DNA of 64,000 nt from Isoetes taiwanensis (lineage: Eukaryota > Streptophyta > Lycopodiopsida > Isoetales > Isoetaceae): positions 9,616,099 to 9,680,098 of the forward strand of contig JAJEKV010000032.1 of assembly GCA_021234155.1 (NCBI GenBank). Reading direction: 5' to 3'. Below, one piece after another: positions 47,350-59,580 of this stretch. Numbering within the stretch: position 1 is the first letter of the stretch; each line of letters starts with the position of its first letter. Position numbers and translations under genes: made by a program. The notes under the pieces were generated by a model, which made no database searches, was not told the DNA's origin, and was given only the letters and a program-made list of their open reading frames with translations.

Positions 47350-48290
47350 GCATGCTATCTCATAACTTACCGGTCCAAGGGTTTACACTCGCTATGGAAT
47401 ATCTGCGAGGTCTTGCTGTTTGTAGGTTGGGTCTTGCCGGTGGCTTTGTTTTAGGGCTAAAACGGTGTTTTTTCTTTGAAAAGCTTTGTGTTTTAGATGC
47501 CATTTTGGGGATGAAATATGAAGAAAATCAGAAAGGATATTGAATGATTGGGATTTTTAGGAAATCTTGTGCGCAAATGATGATCTTAGCGAAATTTGCA
47601 CAACCCGATCCGGGATTTGCCTCAATCTTGACTAGTTCAAGCCCAGCAGAGCTTTAAAAACCACGAGAGAAGAAAAGCCACAGACTAGATAAACCGTGGG
47701 TTTTTGGGCAAAGCTTTCTTGATCAGGGCTATGATGCTTGCATAACGCCCTAGAAGAATCGAGCACAGTTTGTAACATCCTAGGACAATCGAGCTGCGCA
47801 CTATGAAAAGTTTTTGGGCCAGTCGTGTTATTAGTGGGTAACAACTGTTCAAGGAACGGTCAAGATTTAATCTAACCGTGTAAACCCGAGGACCGGAGTG
47901 TTAAGGAGGCTGGATTAGTTACTGTTAAAGGGGATGCCAATAAACACTAAATTAAAGTTTGAACATCAAATTACGTAATTACAATTTAAATACAAAACCA
48001 TGGTCATCCTCATTATATTATTATTAATAAGAAGCTTTGGTAGGGAATATTAATGAAATAAAAGAAAAAATGCATTTTATACTTAACAACATCAATAACG
48101 TAATGTTAGGAGTTACGATCTTTCTCTATTGGGAGAGAGAGGTTGGAAAGGTAAAATAAGTTGCTGGGGTATGGCATAGAATTGGGAAATGGGACTGGGA
48201 ACATTCTATAGTTGAAAACGTAGGCTGGAATATAGGGAAATCCATGATCACGGTTGTGCTATTATGAATTGCTTAGTGAGCTAAGGGTAA
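47350..48290. other. No gene recognised
   Basis: Contains a 30-base direct repeat (AACGCCCTAGAAGAATCGAG at 47743 and AACATCCTAGGACAATCGAG at 47773) related to the foldback family, but no coding feature. Confidence 0.35.
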
Positions 48291-48300
48291 AACTTCGAAA

Positions 48301-48930
48301 TGTTATGTGGTCATGGTTGTTATACATGTCCATATGCCATTATCTATGTGGATGTTGTAATATGTTAAGTGTTGCATGGGTATGGTCTATTGTGATGCAC
48401 ATGTAAGAAATGCATAGGATTTGCATTTGAGCTGTTATTGGTTGGTATTATGATTGTACATGATAGTGTCTGGGAAATATAGTTATTGTGGCATTTGAGG
48501 CATGTGGAATGTTATGTGGTCATGGTTGTTATACATGTTCATATTCCAGTATCTATGTGAATGCCGTGATAATGTTAAGTGCTGCATGGGTATGGTCTAT
48601 TGTGATGCACATGTAAGAAATGCATAGGATTTGCATCAAGGGGGTGTCACCTTGTAGAACCTGTCAAAACCACGTGCGTTAATGGGAGGGGGCGGTTTCT
48701 TATCCTTTTTCGTATGCATACTAGGGGTCTTATGGGTTTTTGGATGTATAAAACCACACGGAAAAGGGGTCAGATTTGCCTATCAGAAACACGTATACTA
48801 GGGGTTTTTTGGCTACCCTATGCACGCAGGTGGCATATTCTGTATAAAGAAGGTGGATCCCCCAGGATAGATTATACATGATAGTGTCTGGGAAATATAG
48901 TTATTGTGGCATTTGAGACATATGGAATAA
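48301..48930 (+). repeat. Local direct repeats (209-bp duplication and a third partial copy)
   Basis: GTTATGTGGTCATGGTTGTT ... ATGCATAGGATTTGCA at 48302 recurs at 48511. The block ACATGATAGTGTCTGGGAAA ... GGCATTTGAG at 48459 recurs at 48876. Copies are 90% or more alike by eye. Confidence 0.85.
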
Positions 48931-49597
48931 GAAATAACACATAAGTGCATAGTCTCCAGGGCCGGAGTCCATTTGCGGTGGCTTGGACTTGCGGTTGTGT
49001 TTGTGCGTGACATCAGCATTGTTATACTAGCTTGGATTCTTTGTCGCGCTACATGGCAAAAGTGGTCCTCCAGTGCTGGACGCAGCGTGGAAGGTTGTGT
49101 ACACATGAGGCAAACCCCGCCCATATTGATTGCAGGGCCTGATCAGCCCAGGTGGCATGTTAGGACCGGAGTAGGCACTGTATGCGGATGTGATTGTTTA
49201 AGCATGGGATATGAAAGTGTATCTATGGCATGGCATATGTATACTAACCTGATTGATTGGGTGTAGTGGGACTATTGGGTAAGCATTTATGATTGTTATG
49301 GTATTATGGGTTGTATCTGTGAATGAATAATTCCTTAAGTGCCCCAAATTCCCACTTAATCTTTAGGACTAACCCCCATGTTGGTGTAAGCAGTAGCTGA
49401 TGGAGCCGAGTGTAGCAAGGCCGCAGAGACACGGGTTAGAGGCCCCGATAGGATTAGAGAGTTGGAAGCAAGATTTCTCCTAGGAGGCGGAATTCGGTGA
49501 GGAGAAGATGCTAGATTTCCTTGAGAATTGGAGGGCCGAAATTAATGGCGACTACGGAGATGGTCCAGAGTTTAGAAGAGAGTCATCCTCCCGGGGT

Positions 49598-49779
49598 AGA
49601 AACTAGTGTGGGATCTACGTTTTGTGGAACCCTCTTTAGAAGGCAATGAAGTCCACTTGTATGCAGACGAAAGGGATGACCTCCCATTGGATTCGGGGGA
49701 TCAAGCGGCCATAGATGCCTTACTCAGTGAACCCTCTGATGATAATAGCTCTCTAATTGAAGACTTTTCTCATAACTAG
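49598..49779 (+). other. Acidic coding-like ORF end, unidentified
   Basis: After a stop the frame runs LVWDLRFVEPSLEGNEVHLY ... DERDDLPLDSGDQAAIDALL ... DNSSLIEDFSHN and stops. The composition is acidic and looks coding; no upstream exon, start or family is recognised. It may be the end of a retroelement ORF. Confidence 0.3.
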
Positions 49780-49789
49780 CAATTGTACT

Positions 49790-51090
49790 GATTGTGGGTT
49801 TGAGTGTCTTGGAGTTTTAGATGTATGTACATATATTATATGATTTGTCTTCAATACTTGTTGATGTTAATGAAAGCAAAGATTAGATTCTTCACCATGA
49901 TGTACAATGAGAAGAAATTGCATCAATATTTAAAGAGCTCCAACCACCCCATGTAAAGAGTTAATACCAAATGTGTAAAAGGACAGGATTCCAAGCTACC
50001 TCGGAAAGGCCAGCTTGGTAAGCTCGTTACAACATTTCGGCTGTTGGACCACTATAAACTCAAGAGGATGGGTGTTATGGTTTAAGATAAGACAATCATT
50101 TTGCAGCATGCGTCTATATTAGATTCCTTGTAAAAAGGACTTTTCAGCTCTTCTAATCAAACAAGTAGTGGTGATAGAAGAAATTTTGTCTGGCGTGGAA
50201 GCAATGCCGGCGTGCGTTAGCGGGGAGGCGTTGTGACATGAACACATTTTGTAACGTGGAAACCGGTTTTGTTATATTCTACAGCCAGAAAAGCAGTAGA
50301 ATCGCTAAAAATCATGGTTAAGATCGCTGGAAATCATGGCTAGGATGGTCGCATACCAAAATGCCACACCAAGAAAAAATAGTCGACGTTTTGAGTTTGA
50401 ATCCATGACACATGGCACGATGCTATTACGACTAACAAACAACGAATGATGCCAAAAAAATTGGACAATAATATCTTACATGAAAATAGGTAAACTTTTT
50501 GTATTATATTATAGGTAAACTTTTTGTATTATATTTATCTTATCTTATTATATTTTATAGCGTTATGTTCTTTAAAAGTAGGAAAATGCAGGGAGGACAA
50601 GCTAGATTATATTCAAATGCAGCAAAGTACAATTCTTTTAAGTGTACTCTCGTTCTTTGTCTTCTTTTTCATGTCCACACCTATTGTGTCCCACTAGTAA
50701 GTAAGAGCGCTATCAATGCTTGAGTTGCGCCTTTTTGGACATTGTGTGGCTGAGATGGAACTGATGGAACAAGTCAAGACTAGTGCTGGCAGGAAGCTCG
50801 AAGACAAGAGGGATACATAAATGTCAAATGCTTGTCGTCACAAGAGAATTTGAGAATGAAACTATCACAATGTTACTGTGTATAATGGCCCATCCACAAC
50901 ATGTTAATGCTGCCACCTTGACAAGCTAGTTGTTAAGAAGGCGCTGCACAATTGATAGTCCACGTAAACCCTAGCCAATGATGCAACATGTTGGAAGAAA
51001 GACAAAAAATCAAATCATGTAAAGTTCAACTTAATCCAATGACCAAGATTTTGTTGGAAAGGTTCCAAAGTGTATAAAATGTACAAAGTT
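49790..51090. other. No gene recognised
   Basis: AT-rich sequence. AAACTTTTTGTATTATATT is duplicated in tandem near 50490-50540. Nothing else is supported. It includes the 3' flank of the minus-strand receptor kinase. Confidence 0.4.
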
Positions 51091-51116
51091 AGATCAAACC
51101 ATACCCTTGAAAGGGA

Positions 51117-52941
51117 TCATCTGGGAAGAAGCATAGAATCATCGCTTTGAGACATGGCATAAGGAGGATTAGAGGAGGCAAAGGAACAAAGGTAGCTAAG
51201 GCTAGAAATGCTACGGTGAGGGCGTCGTCTCCAATTGGCTCTGGGGGATTGATTGGAGTTGATGCCAAGGGGAAGATCAGGGACAGGAACGTCCCCAGAG
51301 AGGATATGATAAACATGGCGCATGTTGAGGCGTTCTTGGGGATCATTACTGGTACAGAAAGAGGCCAACAAGGAGGAGGATCCTCATTTCTTCACGGCTA
51401 TAATCGCCTTGAAGCCGAGGGTCAACAACCTCAGAGAGTCTATTACATTCATGCATTTTCCAGACCCAGTCAACAAGGGTCAACTCTTGGGCTGACAGCT
51501 CGGAGTCAAGGGCCTTTCGGCCAGTGGCCATTTCTAAGGCCAAAACTCCAAATCCATAAGTGTCAGATTCAATAGTGGCCCTTCCTCTGCTGGATTCAGG
51601 AGGCAGGTATCCCATGGTCCCTGCTGCAGAAACAGAAGAACTTATCCTAAATGATCTGTGATCTATCATTCTGGCAAGCCCAAAATCTCAAGCCTTGCCC
51701 TGAATTGGCCATCAAGATCACATTGCTTAATTTTACATCCCTGTGCAGAATTACTTTCTCCCAGTCATGATGCAAAAATGCAAGGGCAGATGCTACCCCT
51801 CTGACGCTGTTGTACCTGACTTTCCATTCCAAAACCTTTGCAGTGCCAAATAGTAGCTTGTCTAGGCTTCCATTTGGCATGTATTCATATACCAGCAAAA
51901 AACTCTTGTTTTCCTTGCACCATCCTCTCAGTGGCACTAGATTTCTGTGCCTCAGCTTGCCTATCACAGAAATTTCTGCCTTGAATTCCCTTTCTCCTTG
52001 TTTTGACCTTTCTGAGATCCTTTTCACGGCTATGGTGGATCCGTCGGACAGAGACCCTTTGTATACTCCTCCAAAACCCCCTCTTCCTAAAACTCTGTCT
52101 TGAGAAAAGCCGTTTGTGGCATCGCTGAGCTCCCTGTACGTAAATTTCTGTGGTACTCCGGCCAGGAGTTTTGTAGAAGAAACATCCGGGCACATCCTAT
52201 TTCTTTCCAGCGATTGATTTCTTACAAATAAAATGATTCCAATGCACAACGCCAGAGCAAAAAACCAACAAAAACCCCCAAAACCAAAACTGCAGTAGTA
52301 GATGCCGATGATCCTTTAGTACTAACGGCCTGATCTTCCCATTTGTCGAACAGAAAAAATCACACTTCAAAATCTGGCATCCACTCGCATTAAATCCAAC
52401 ATACATCTTTTCCTTCAATTTCTTGGCCAAATCAAATGTGTACGACACTAAAATCGGTTCAGGTTTGTCAGCCTTAGAAGAGTTATTTTCAGCAATAGTG
52501 ATCTCTATAGTATGATTTTGGTCCTTAAACTCAATCCAAGCCATAAAACTTGCATTCTCTACGAATTTAAGCTTCATATCTTCAATAAAAACAGAGGAAG
52601 AGAAAGTATTTGCTATATTTATGGAAGTCGAATTACCAAAACCGACCTGGATAAAACGTTTTGAGTCTCTCTGAAGGGGATCCCGGGACGTAACCACAAA
52701 AGGAAATTGAGGAAAAATTATCAGCCTTTAGGACGGTGAAGCTGAAATTTGCGCAAAAAGGATGTGCCGTAGCAGGTCCATCCACAAAATTAAAAGGTCC
52801 ATACACCTTCCCCCCTGCTGCATCAAATCGGAGATTTGCGAGGCTAAAATTTCCAAGAAACTCTGCATTTGCGATAGGGCAAATCAGACTGGAAAAAATA
52901 GCGGCAGTCGTAAAAAAAGAAAGGAATTTAAACTCTGACAT
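51117..52941 (-). pseudogene. L-type lectin receptor-like kinase, intronless, frame disrupted
   Basis: A plasma-membrane receptor kinase: extracellular legume-lectin domain, one membrane span, cytosolic Ser/Thr kinase. I start it at the Met at 52941 because MSEFKFLSFFTTAAIFSSL with an ANA site is a good signal peptide; the frame is open 41 codons further upstream. The lectin part includes FSLANLRFD, KFVENASFMAWIEFKD and VSYTFDLAKKLKEKMYVGF. A hydrophobic segment (TTAVLVLGVFVGFLL) follows. The kinase has LGRGGFGGVYKG, IAVKRI, LVYEYMPNGSLDKLLFG, HRDVKLSNVIL, a DFGLARM region reached only by frame change, GTMGYLPPESSRG and SDTYGFGVLALEMATGRKAL; the C-tail is DPQERLNMRHVYHILSGDVP. Frame changes near 52690, 52340, 52265, 51730, 51715 and 51357; several read as GG to G or an extra T in a T run. 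Typical LecRKs are 650-700 residues, in line with the total here. Either a recent pseudogene or assembly indels. Confidence 0.85.
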
Positions 52942-53064
52942 TGATGCATGAACAGGTTCAAGCATATGTGCTGCAGCGGCAGGAACCCTCATCCTTGCGA
53001 GATCTGATTTGAAGGTAGGAAACAACGCTCCATCATTTGCAGAGCATTCATTAGCCAAAGCCAT

Positions 53065-55190
53065 AGCTGAAATCTGACCCTTTCAACAAACCTCCCATTT
53101 CTGGCGCCTTAATTTACGCCACTAGATGGGTATATTCGGAAGAATTTAAACCTATCTGGTTCAATCGTGACCGTTCGTTCGGACTTTCATAAACATTTCT
53201 TTTCCTTTCCTATTAAAAATTTAATCCTTTTTCCTTGTGGTTTTTTTTAAACGCCGTACATATCCGTGTCTTTGACATGTTATAGCCACGCCAAAAAAAA
53301 ATTACATGGCATTTTTGTAGACAGCGAATTTTGCGCCATTTAAGGCTGGCTATAACATGCCCACATCCGACATTTACTGCGATAGATTTTTTTTTTTTGC
53401 AAGGCCATGGGAGGAACATGGGGAGAGTGTATGCAAGAATGACCTTTGGGGGAATGACTTTTTATAGTTGACATTCTTGGCATGGAAACCAAGCGACCCG
53501 CTGCAGCTCGGAGCCTGGTTGGCATGCCCAGAATGTCAACCAAATGGTCCTTCCCGTAATTGTAATGTGCAAATCGGAGACGTTCAATTTTTGGAGCAAG
53601 GAGCGATAAAGATCAACTGGAATGCAAGTAAAATGAGCAGAATCTAGGGTAGAATGCAAGTAAAACAACAATGGCATGCCAAAATGCAAGTAAAACACGA
53701 TCCGATTTGCATGATCCGATTAGCGGAGGCTTAACTAGTTTTTACGTATGGACCAAAGGAAAAGGAGAAAAAAAGGGAATGTACCAAAGGAAAAGGAGAA
53801 AAAAAGGGAATGCAGCCATGGAAGGATCATTGCAAACTCCAAGGATGTTGCTAGCACATGATATGAGATAAGCAATATTGATGTGGGGTGCATTAATATA
53901 TTAATATAACGTCAAGGTAAGTGCATGAGCATTCCGTCCATTTCCTGATTCATACTTAAGCAGAATGACAAATGGCTTCAGCAAACCCGTAGAATCCAGT
54001 AAGCAGCTTACCTTGATGTCGTAAAACGGAATGGGCTCAGCCATTCTTGCTTCCTTTGACCTGCAGTCTGCAGAATTCGGTTGTGCCTACACGGCGCTCT
54101 CGGATTCTGCTGGTCAGGGGGAAGCAAAAATGGCTTCCCCCATTCTGTTCTACATCATGTCAAGGATTCGAAAAGTATTTGAGGTACAATCAGAAAATTT
54201 GTCCTTGTATGTTAGTGTGTACCAAATTTACTTTATGGTAAAGCTAAAAAATACCGAATTTTACAAAAAAACTCTATTTTTCCTAGCAGTTTTTTCTCGT
54301 GACATGCAAAAGCGTCAACCGTCAACCGGAAAATAAGAACTTCAATGCGCAATCCTCAAACTTAACCCCCACTTTTTCGATCCTTGTACAATATCCAGTA
54401 ATTAATGTTGGTGTGGCGTGTCCATCTCAAACTAACCAACTAAAGTCATTGAAAATGCTTTATTCCACCTTTTTTACTTGCTTGTTTTTTGTTTCGGGGA
54501 AGGTGGTTTAGCCTTTTATTTCAAAGTAGTGATTTTGACTTTTCTAGCAAAAGTTTCATTCTGGATCTCCCATTGAAATTCAACGCATAGGATACTTTGC
54601 CACACAACAATGTCCTTGACTTTTACACGCGGTTAGTGTATTGGAACCACTTAAATGTAGATATGCATGATACAAACAAAAATACTTTCAAAGCTACAGT
54701 TTTTTCTTACCTTGAAGGCTCAACTTCATAGATAGTTCCACGAATTTGCATCTTCACATTTCCTAAATACAAGTACATCATAAGTACAACTTGGAATTGG
54801 TCTCCATAGAAGGTTTTGAATTGTGCAAATTTTGTCATTTTTTATTCAAACAATTATTTTTATGTTTTATTTCGGGGCATTGATGGGGAGAATATTCTCT
54901 CTTGTCCTAGATCAAGGGCACATGCTTTTTTTTGGCTTCACCCCAACAAAACTTACAATGGTGCACATTGAACCTAGAACACCCAACGGATCAAAATACA
55001 TGCCATGTTATTCTCAATGCCATATTATTCTCAAGACGAAGCAGAGCCTTGATCTGGCATGCGCACAGCATGAAGCCCTGTCGGCATCAGCATGAAGCAC
55101 GAAGCTCCGCTGCGGGAGCAAACAATCTGGGCTTACTTCGCCTTAGGTCGCTTCTTCTTCTGTAGATGTAGTGGGGCGACCAGGCCTCCA
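53065..55190. other. No gene recognised; upstream flank of the receptor kinase
   Basis: Contains the likely promoter of the minus-strand kinase. Poly(T) runs near 53240 and 53385 and a 28-base repeat (ACCAAAGGAAAAGGAGAAAA at 53752 and 53784) are visible. Small ORFs lack motifs. Confidence 0.4.
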
Positions 55191-55193
55191 AAC

Positions 55194-55289
55194 GACCTGG
55201 ATTACAGGACCCCCCAGGCCTCAACCTGGATTACAGGCGACCAGGATTACAGGATTCAACCAGGATTACAGGTGACCTGGATTACAGGG
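55194..55289 (+). repeat. Five-copy minisatellite (GACCTGGATTACAGG-type)
   Basis: Units of 16-27 bases sharing CC(T/A)GGATTACAGG occur five times: CCTGGATTACAGG, CCTGGATTACAGG, CCAGGATTACAGG, CCAGGATTACAGG, CCTGGATTACAGG, separated by short variable linkers. No ORF explanation. Confidence 0.85.
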
Positions 55290-55299
55290 CCACAGCAGC

Positions 55300-57450
55300 C
55301 ACTCCATTACAACAAGGGACTGTGCACAGTCATCCAATCTGCAATTGTGACGCTCCCTACAAAATATACGGCGCCCAACTGTACGCTCCGTAGGAAATAC
55401 CCATTCGGCCCTCCGACCACATGGGCCCTCCGTCTACCCCGCACTCCAGGGTATCCCTAGTGCGGGAAGGGGACACGAAGGTGTCTTGCGCACCCTTCCC
55501 CTATGGGCTCCTATAATAGCGGAAGCATAAACAATGTCAGAACTAGCAACAACATACATCGAACTACCTCGAAAGGTAGCACATCCATACCTCCAGAGAT
55601 ACAACAGAGATAAAAATAAGCCATAAAACATGAGAGCTTCTACCCAAGGCTCGGACTCATGGGGAGGTAGACTAGCGGCTAGGCCACAAGATAGAGCAGA
55701 CCGAGGCACAACAACGGCGGGGCTGGCTATAGACAATGGCTAGGGTTGACCGCTCCATCCGCCCCTCCTGTGCATACTTTGCAGATGGGCTAGATCGGGC
55801 TCTGGCATGACTATAGCCTACCGGAGATGCAATCTTATGGCATCACCCATCGAGACTAATCCGGGTTGCATCACCCCGGTCCGATGAGGCAGGAAGAGTT
55901 GCATCTCCCCTTCCCAGGGTCTAGGGGTTCCATGGGCGGCTAGAGAATCGTGGCAACACACGATTCTTATTGGTTGAACCCCAAAACAAGAGCCAGCCAG
56001 GCACACCGCAACTCTTGAGGCGAGGCGACACCATTGACCCAAGAGGTGTCGGACTCATGCCCCGCCCACTTTCGAAGTCACCAGGCTATAGGCCCTGCTT
56101 CGCTATGGGTCTCCCATGTAGTCGGCTTTCGGCGGGGACCTCCCTCCACTTTGCCTCTAGCCCTATTTTCTGGTGCTAAGTCACATCATAACCCCCGTAG
56201 CCCGGTGGGTTCCTATGCACGAGTAGCATATAATAGGAACTAAGGGGTCTAAACTAGGAGCATCATCTAAGTAATGGCTACTAGGTCTCTACCCCCCTTC
56301 CCAATACAAGAGGAGCAAACATGATCAACCAACATTACATATCCACATAGCGTGATAAATAATGAGAATACTTGAGGGTTCATTGATTAGGGTTCAAGAT
56401 CTAGGCGAGGGTTCTAGGATGGCTCTACTAGAGATATAAAATGCTAACTCATCTGGAATCCTAACTTCCAGATGATCTACAAAGGACTCTAACCTAAATA
56501 CCTGCTCCTGAGAAACTTCCTCCTGCTCCCCGCATCTCCACGGCCTTCAAGGGGTTCGAAGTAGCTCCCACTCCCTCTTGATGTCGCATGCTCAGAAATT
56601 TGTTGTGTTATGTTGTGCCACAATAGGCGGTTCGAAAGCGGAGTTTGGCGCAACAAGGTTCCAAGACTGTTGGAGCCAGAAAAATGGCCTAGGGTTAGGG
56701 TTTGGCCATTTATAGGTTAGGGTTTCATGTCACTGCCACATGGCTTCAATGGGGTGCTTCCATGTGGCGGGCGCCCAATAGGGTGAGGCCATGTGGAAAT
56801 GGCCCTATGCCTAAGGTTGGCTGAGTTATCCCTAATATATAATTGTATTATGGATGTCAAGAGGGCAACTTAGATAAAAATTGTGTATGTTTAAATCTAC
56901 GTTTAGTAATTTACACAGCGCCAAAAATTCTAAAAACAATAGAGGTGTTTCTAGAAGCCACTTTCACATGTCTCCTTGCCTCTGAAGAGCTTAGGATCAG
57001 TGTCGAAACTTCTAGATTGATCATTTTGTTGATATAAAAGAGTAGGACTAGAGATACATCGCCCAAAGTGGAAGTCGAGCCTTAGTTTGCGGATTGATCG
57101 GGAAGGCGATGGCATACGAAGGAGGGGGTCAGAGTAGAATTGGTTTACAATTGAACAAGTGCATTGATTCGGCACTGATGAGGTATTTTAGATTTTTTCT
57201 GTTGCTTATGTTGGCCGTGTTTATTCTACTCTGAATCATGAGGGGTTTTTTTCAGGGGGTAATTACAGTTGGGTTTAGAGAGCAACCTAAGAGACCTTGG
57301 GACTCTATAGTGGTGATTTTGCCTATTACTTATGCCGGCCCTACCTGTTATGATCGGGATTTATCGAAAATTTCTTGAGACATTAATTCGAATTGGTTTT
57401 AGAAAGCAATCTAAATTGGCTTAAGAAACTGTAGCAACGATATTTATCTA
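55300..57450. other. GC-richer gene-less region, possibly retroelement-derived
   Basis: About 55.35-56.25 kb is GC-richer than its flanks, with no long open frame in any register, and could be the untranslated or LTR part of a retroelement. No primer-binding site or polypurine tract could be defined. 56.25-57.45 kb is AT-rich with TAGGGTTAGGGTTT near 56693. Confidence 0.35.
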
Positions 57451-57459
57451 AGCTTATCT

Positions 57460-59580
57460 TATTTTGTTATTCTATATCTTCTTTTTTATTTTGGTAAGGG
57501 GTTGGAGAATGTGCTCGTAAACCGCATGGAACGCCCGCATCGCGGCGTTCCCTCAAACATGCATTCCCCTTCCGGTGGTTACCGACATTTAATGAAGATT
57601 TTGAATGTCTGCCGAGTAAAGCGATATTGAATGACGACGAATTTTCAAAATTCTCTCTTTCTGGTGCATTTGGACCAGCTCTCTTTCGGTTTGGCGCCTC
57701 CGTCTTTGGGTCAGCTCTTCCGCTGGGCGACATCATCTTCATTTGTGGGCTGTGGGTACGTGGAGCTCTTCCATTTGGGCGACATCATGGTCGACAAAGA
57801 GGCGAAGGTAGAAAATAACTTACGAAGCGGCTTGAAGATCTGTTTTAAAACTTGAGGATCTTCTTTTTCATGTTCGTTGTTTTCTGTTACAGGGAGTTAA
57901 CACATGGGTTGAGCCATTTCCTACAGCTTTGCTTTGACACATTTGCTGGATCTCAGCTGTAAGTTTTGAATGAAGCCTAGCTTGCTCTTTGCATTAGATG
58001 TCTTCCTAGGAAATGTTTGAGCTCACAGCGTGCTTATGTGCCTCGGCCGACATTTTTCTTTTCTAATGATGGTACACAATGCATTAGTAAGGCGATGGCA
58101 GCGATGGCGGTGCCTTTGTCTTCCATGGCTCCTGCTCCCATGGTTGGTACCCCTTCTTCTCATATCAGGCCTGCAAGCCCTGCTAATGCAGCTGCTTCTG
58201 CCGCAGCGTTTCAATATCATGATCTTTGCTCACCCAATTGAAGCTCTCAAGCATTGGAATTTTGGAGGCGGGTGCTTCTAGCCTTTCTCTTGGGCTCCAC
58301 GTATCTCTTGCATTCACATTTTACGGATCTGCTCTAAATCAACACTCCTCGGTTGTTACCCCGGTGCCCTTATCGCCTGGCTCCACCTTGAGAGAATGGA
58401 TCGGGGACTTTTGAAAGTCAAACTTATAGACATAATGCCGGAGGATGGTGCACCATCTGCGATATACTGAGCTCACAACTGTGCTTATGTGCCTCAGCCA
58501 GCATTTTTCTTTTCCCTAAAAAGATATGCTGTCATTTGTATATTATATGTGCTTATGTGCCTCAGCCAGCATTTTTCTTTTCCCTAAAAAGATATGCTGT
58601 CATTTGTATATTATACATTGTTTTATCTTTGGTAGTGTCCATCACATTTAGTCAGTGTTCTTTTCGTGTTCAAAAGCTGTTGGAGAGTATAAGCCTTCTT
58701 TGGATCTTCTTTTCATGTCATTTGTCTTCTTTTCTGGGGAGTTGACACAAGGATTGGGCCATTTCCTACATCGTGACACGTTTGTTTCTTTGGATCTCAA
58801 TCGGTTTGTAAGTTGCGATGAAAAAAAAGCACTAATGACATGTTTTTGTCCACTTTTCCGCTGTTTTTACAACAATAGACATTATAGCATCATTTATTTT
58901 ATTGCTCTGATTCAGTAAATTGTTTCTCTGATATTTATAACAACTACTGCTTCTAGATTTTAGTCTTGCAGTCTTATAATGTCTTTTAGCGAGTGCGTGA
59001 ATCTTGTGTATATATTTCTTCTGATTTTATGGGATGTAAGAACAAAGAAACAAGGTAATATGAGATTCCTTTTAGGGTGGAAGATGAATATCAAAGGTGA
59101 ATATCATTGCACTCTTAGGTCACAACAAATTTACTTGCTAATGTGTTTCAGGTGGGCCTGGCTTGGGCATATGCATGTGCTGCTGGTAATGTATATGAAT
59201 GATGTGACAGAATGGGTTGGCTGTTTGTCAGGACTGATTTATTATAAAGATGTCCTCTTTAGAAGATTGCAGAATCCATCGATGCATGGTGCAACTGTGT
59301 TCAGGGTTAAGTCATCATTTCATGTAAGCACTCTTGCCTGTGGATAAAGAACAATTGTCCATATGGAAAGTGCATAAAAAAGAACAGTTTTCCATATGCA
59401 CGAAAATATTTTCATAATTTGGCAAGGACTATCCAATTATAACAGGAAAAACACTATTGAGCATGTATGGGCATGACCTCTTTTATATACATGAATTGGG
59501 TCTGCTGTAAGTTAAGCTCAAGTAATGTTTTTTTGTAGGCATATGCATCCGAAACTAGCAGGTCGTTGTTAGAAGGTGAG
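57460..59580 (+). CDS. Unidentified multi-exon plus-strand gene (partial model)
   Basis: Exon-like pieces can be seen but not fully joined. ACAG|GGAGTTAACACATGGG to the donor CAGCT|GTAAGT (about 57891-57958) encodes ELTHGLSHFLQL; a diverged copy lies at about 58737-58810 (ELTQGLGHFLHRD). An Ala/Ser/Pro-rich stretch at 58095-58240 reads MAAMAVPLSSMAPAPMVGTP ... SPANAAASAAAFQYHD. Exon 59231-59322 ends RLQNPSMHGATVFRVKSSFH at a GT donor and joins in phase to 59540-59576 (AYASETSRSLLE, before GTGAGC). I do not recognise the family. Start and stop are uncertain, and the exon duplication suggests alternative or broken copies. Confidence 0.4.
58481..58616 (+). repeat. 68-bp tandem duplication, apparently perfect
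   Basis: GTGCTTATGTGCCTCAGCCA ... TTTGTATATTATA occurs at 58481-58548 and 58549-58616, differing at most in the last base. A diverged third relative starts at about 58033 (GTGCTTATGTGCCTCGGCCG). The identity suggests a very recent duplication or a misassembly. Confidence 0.92.
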
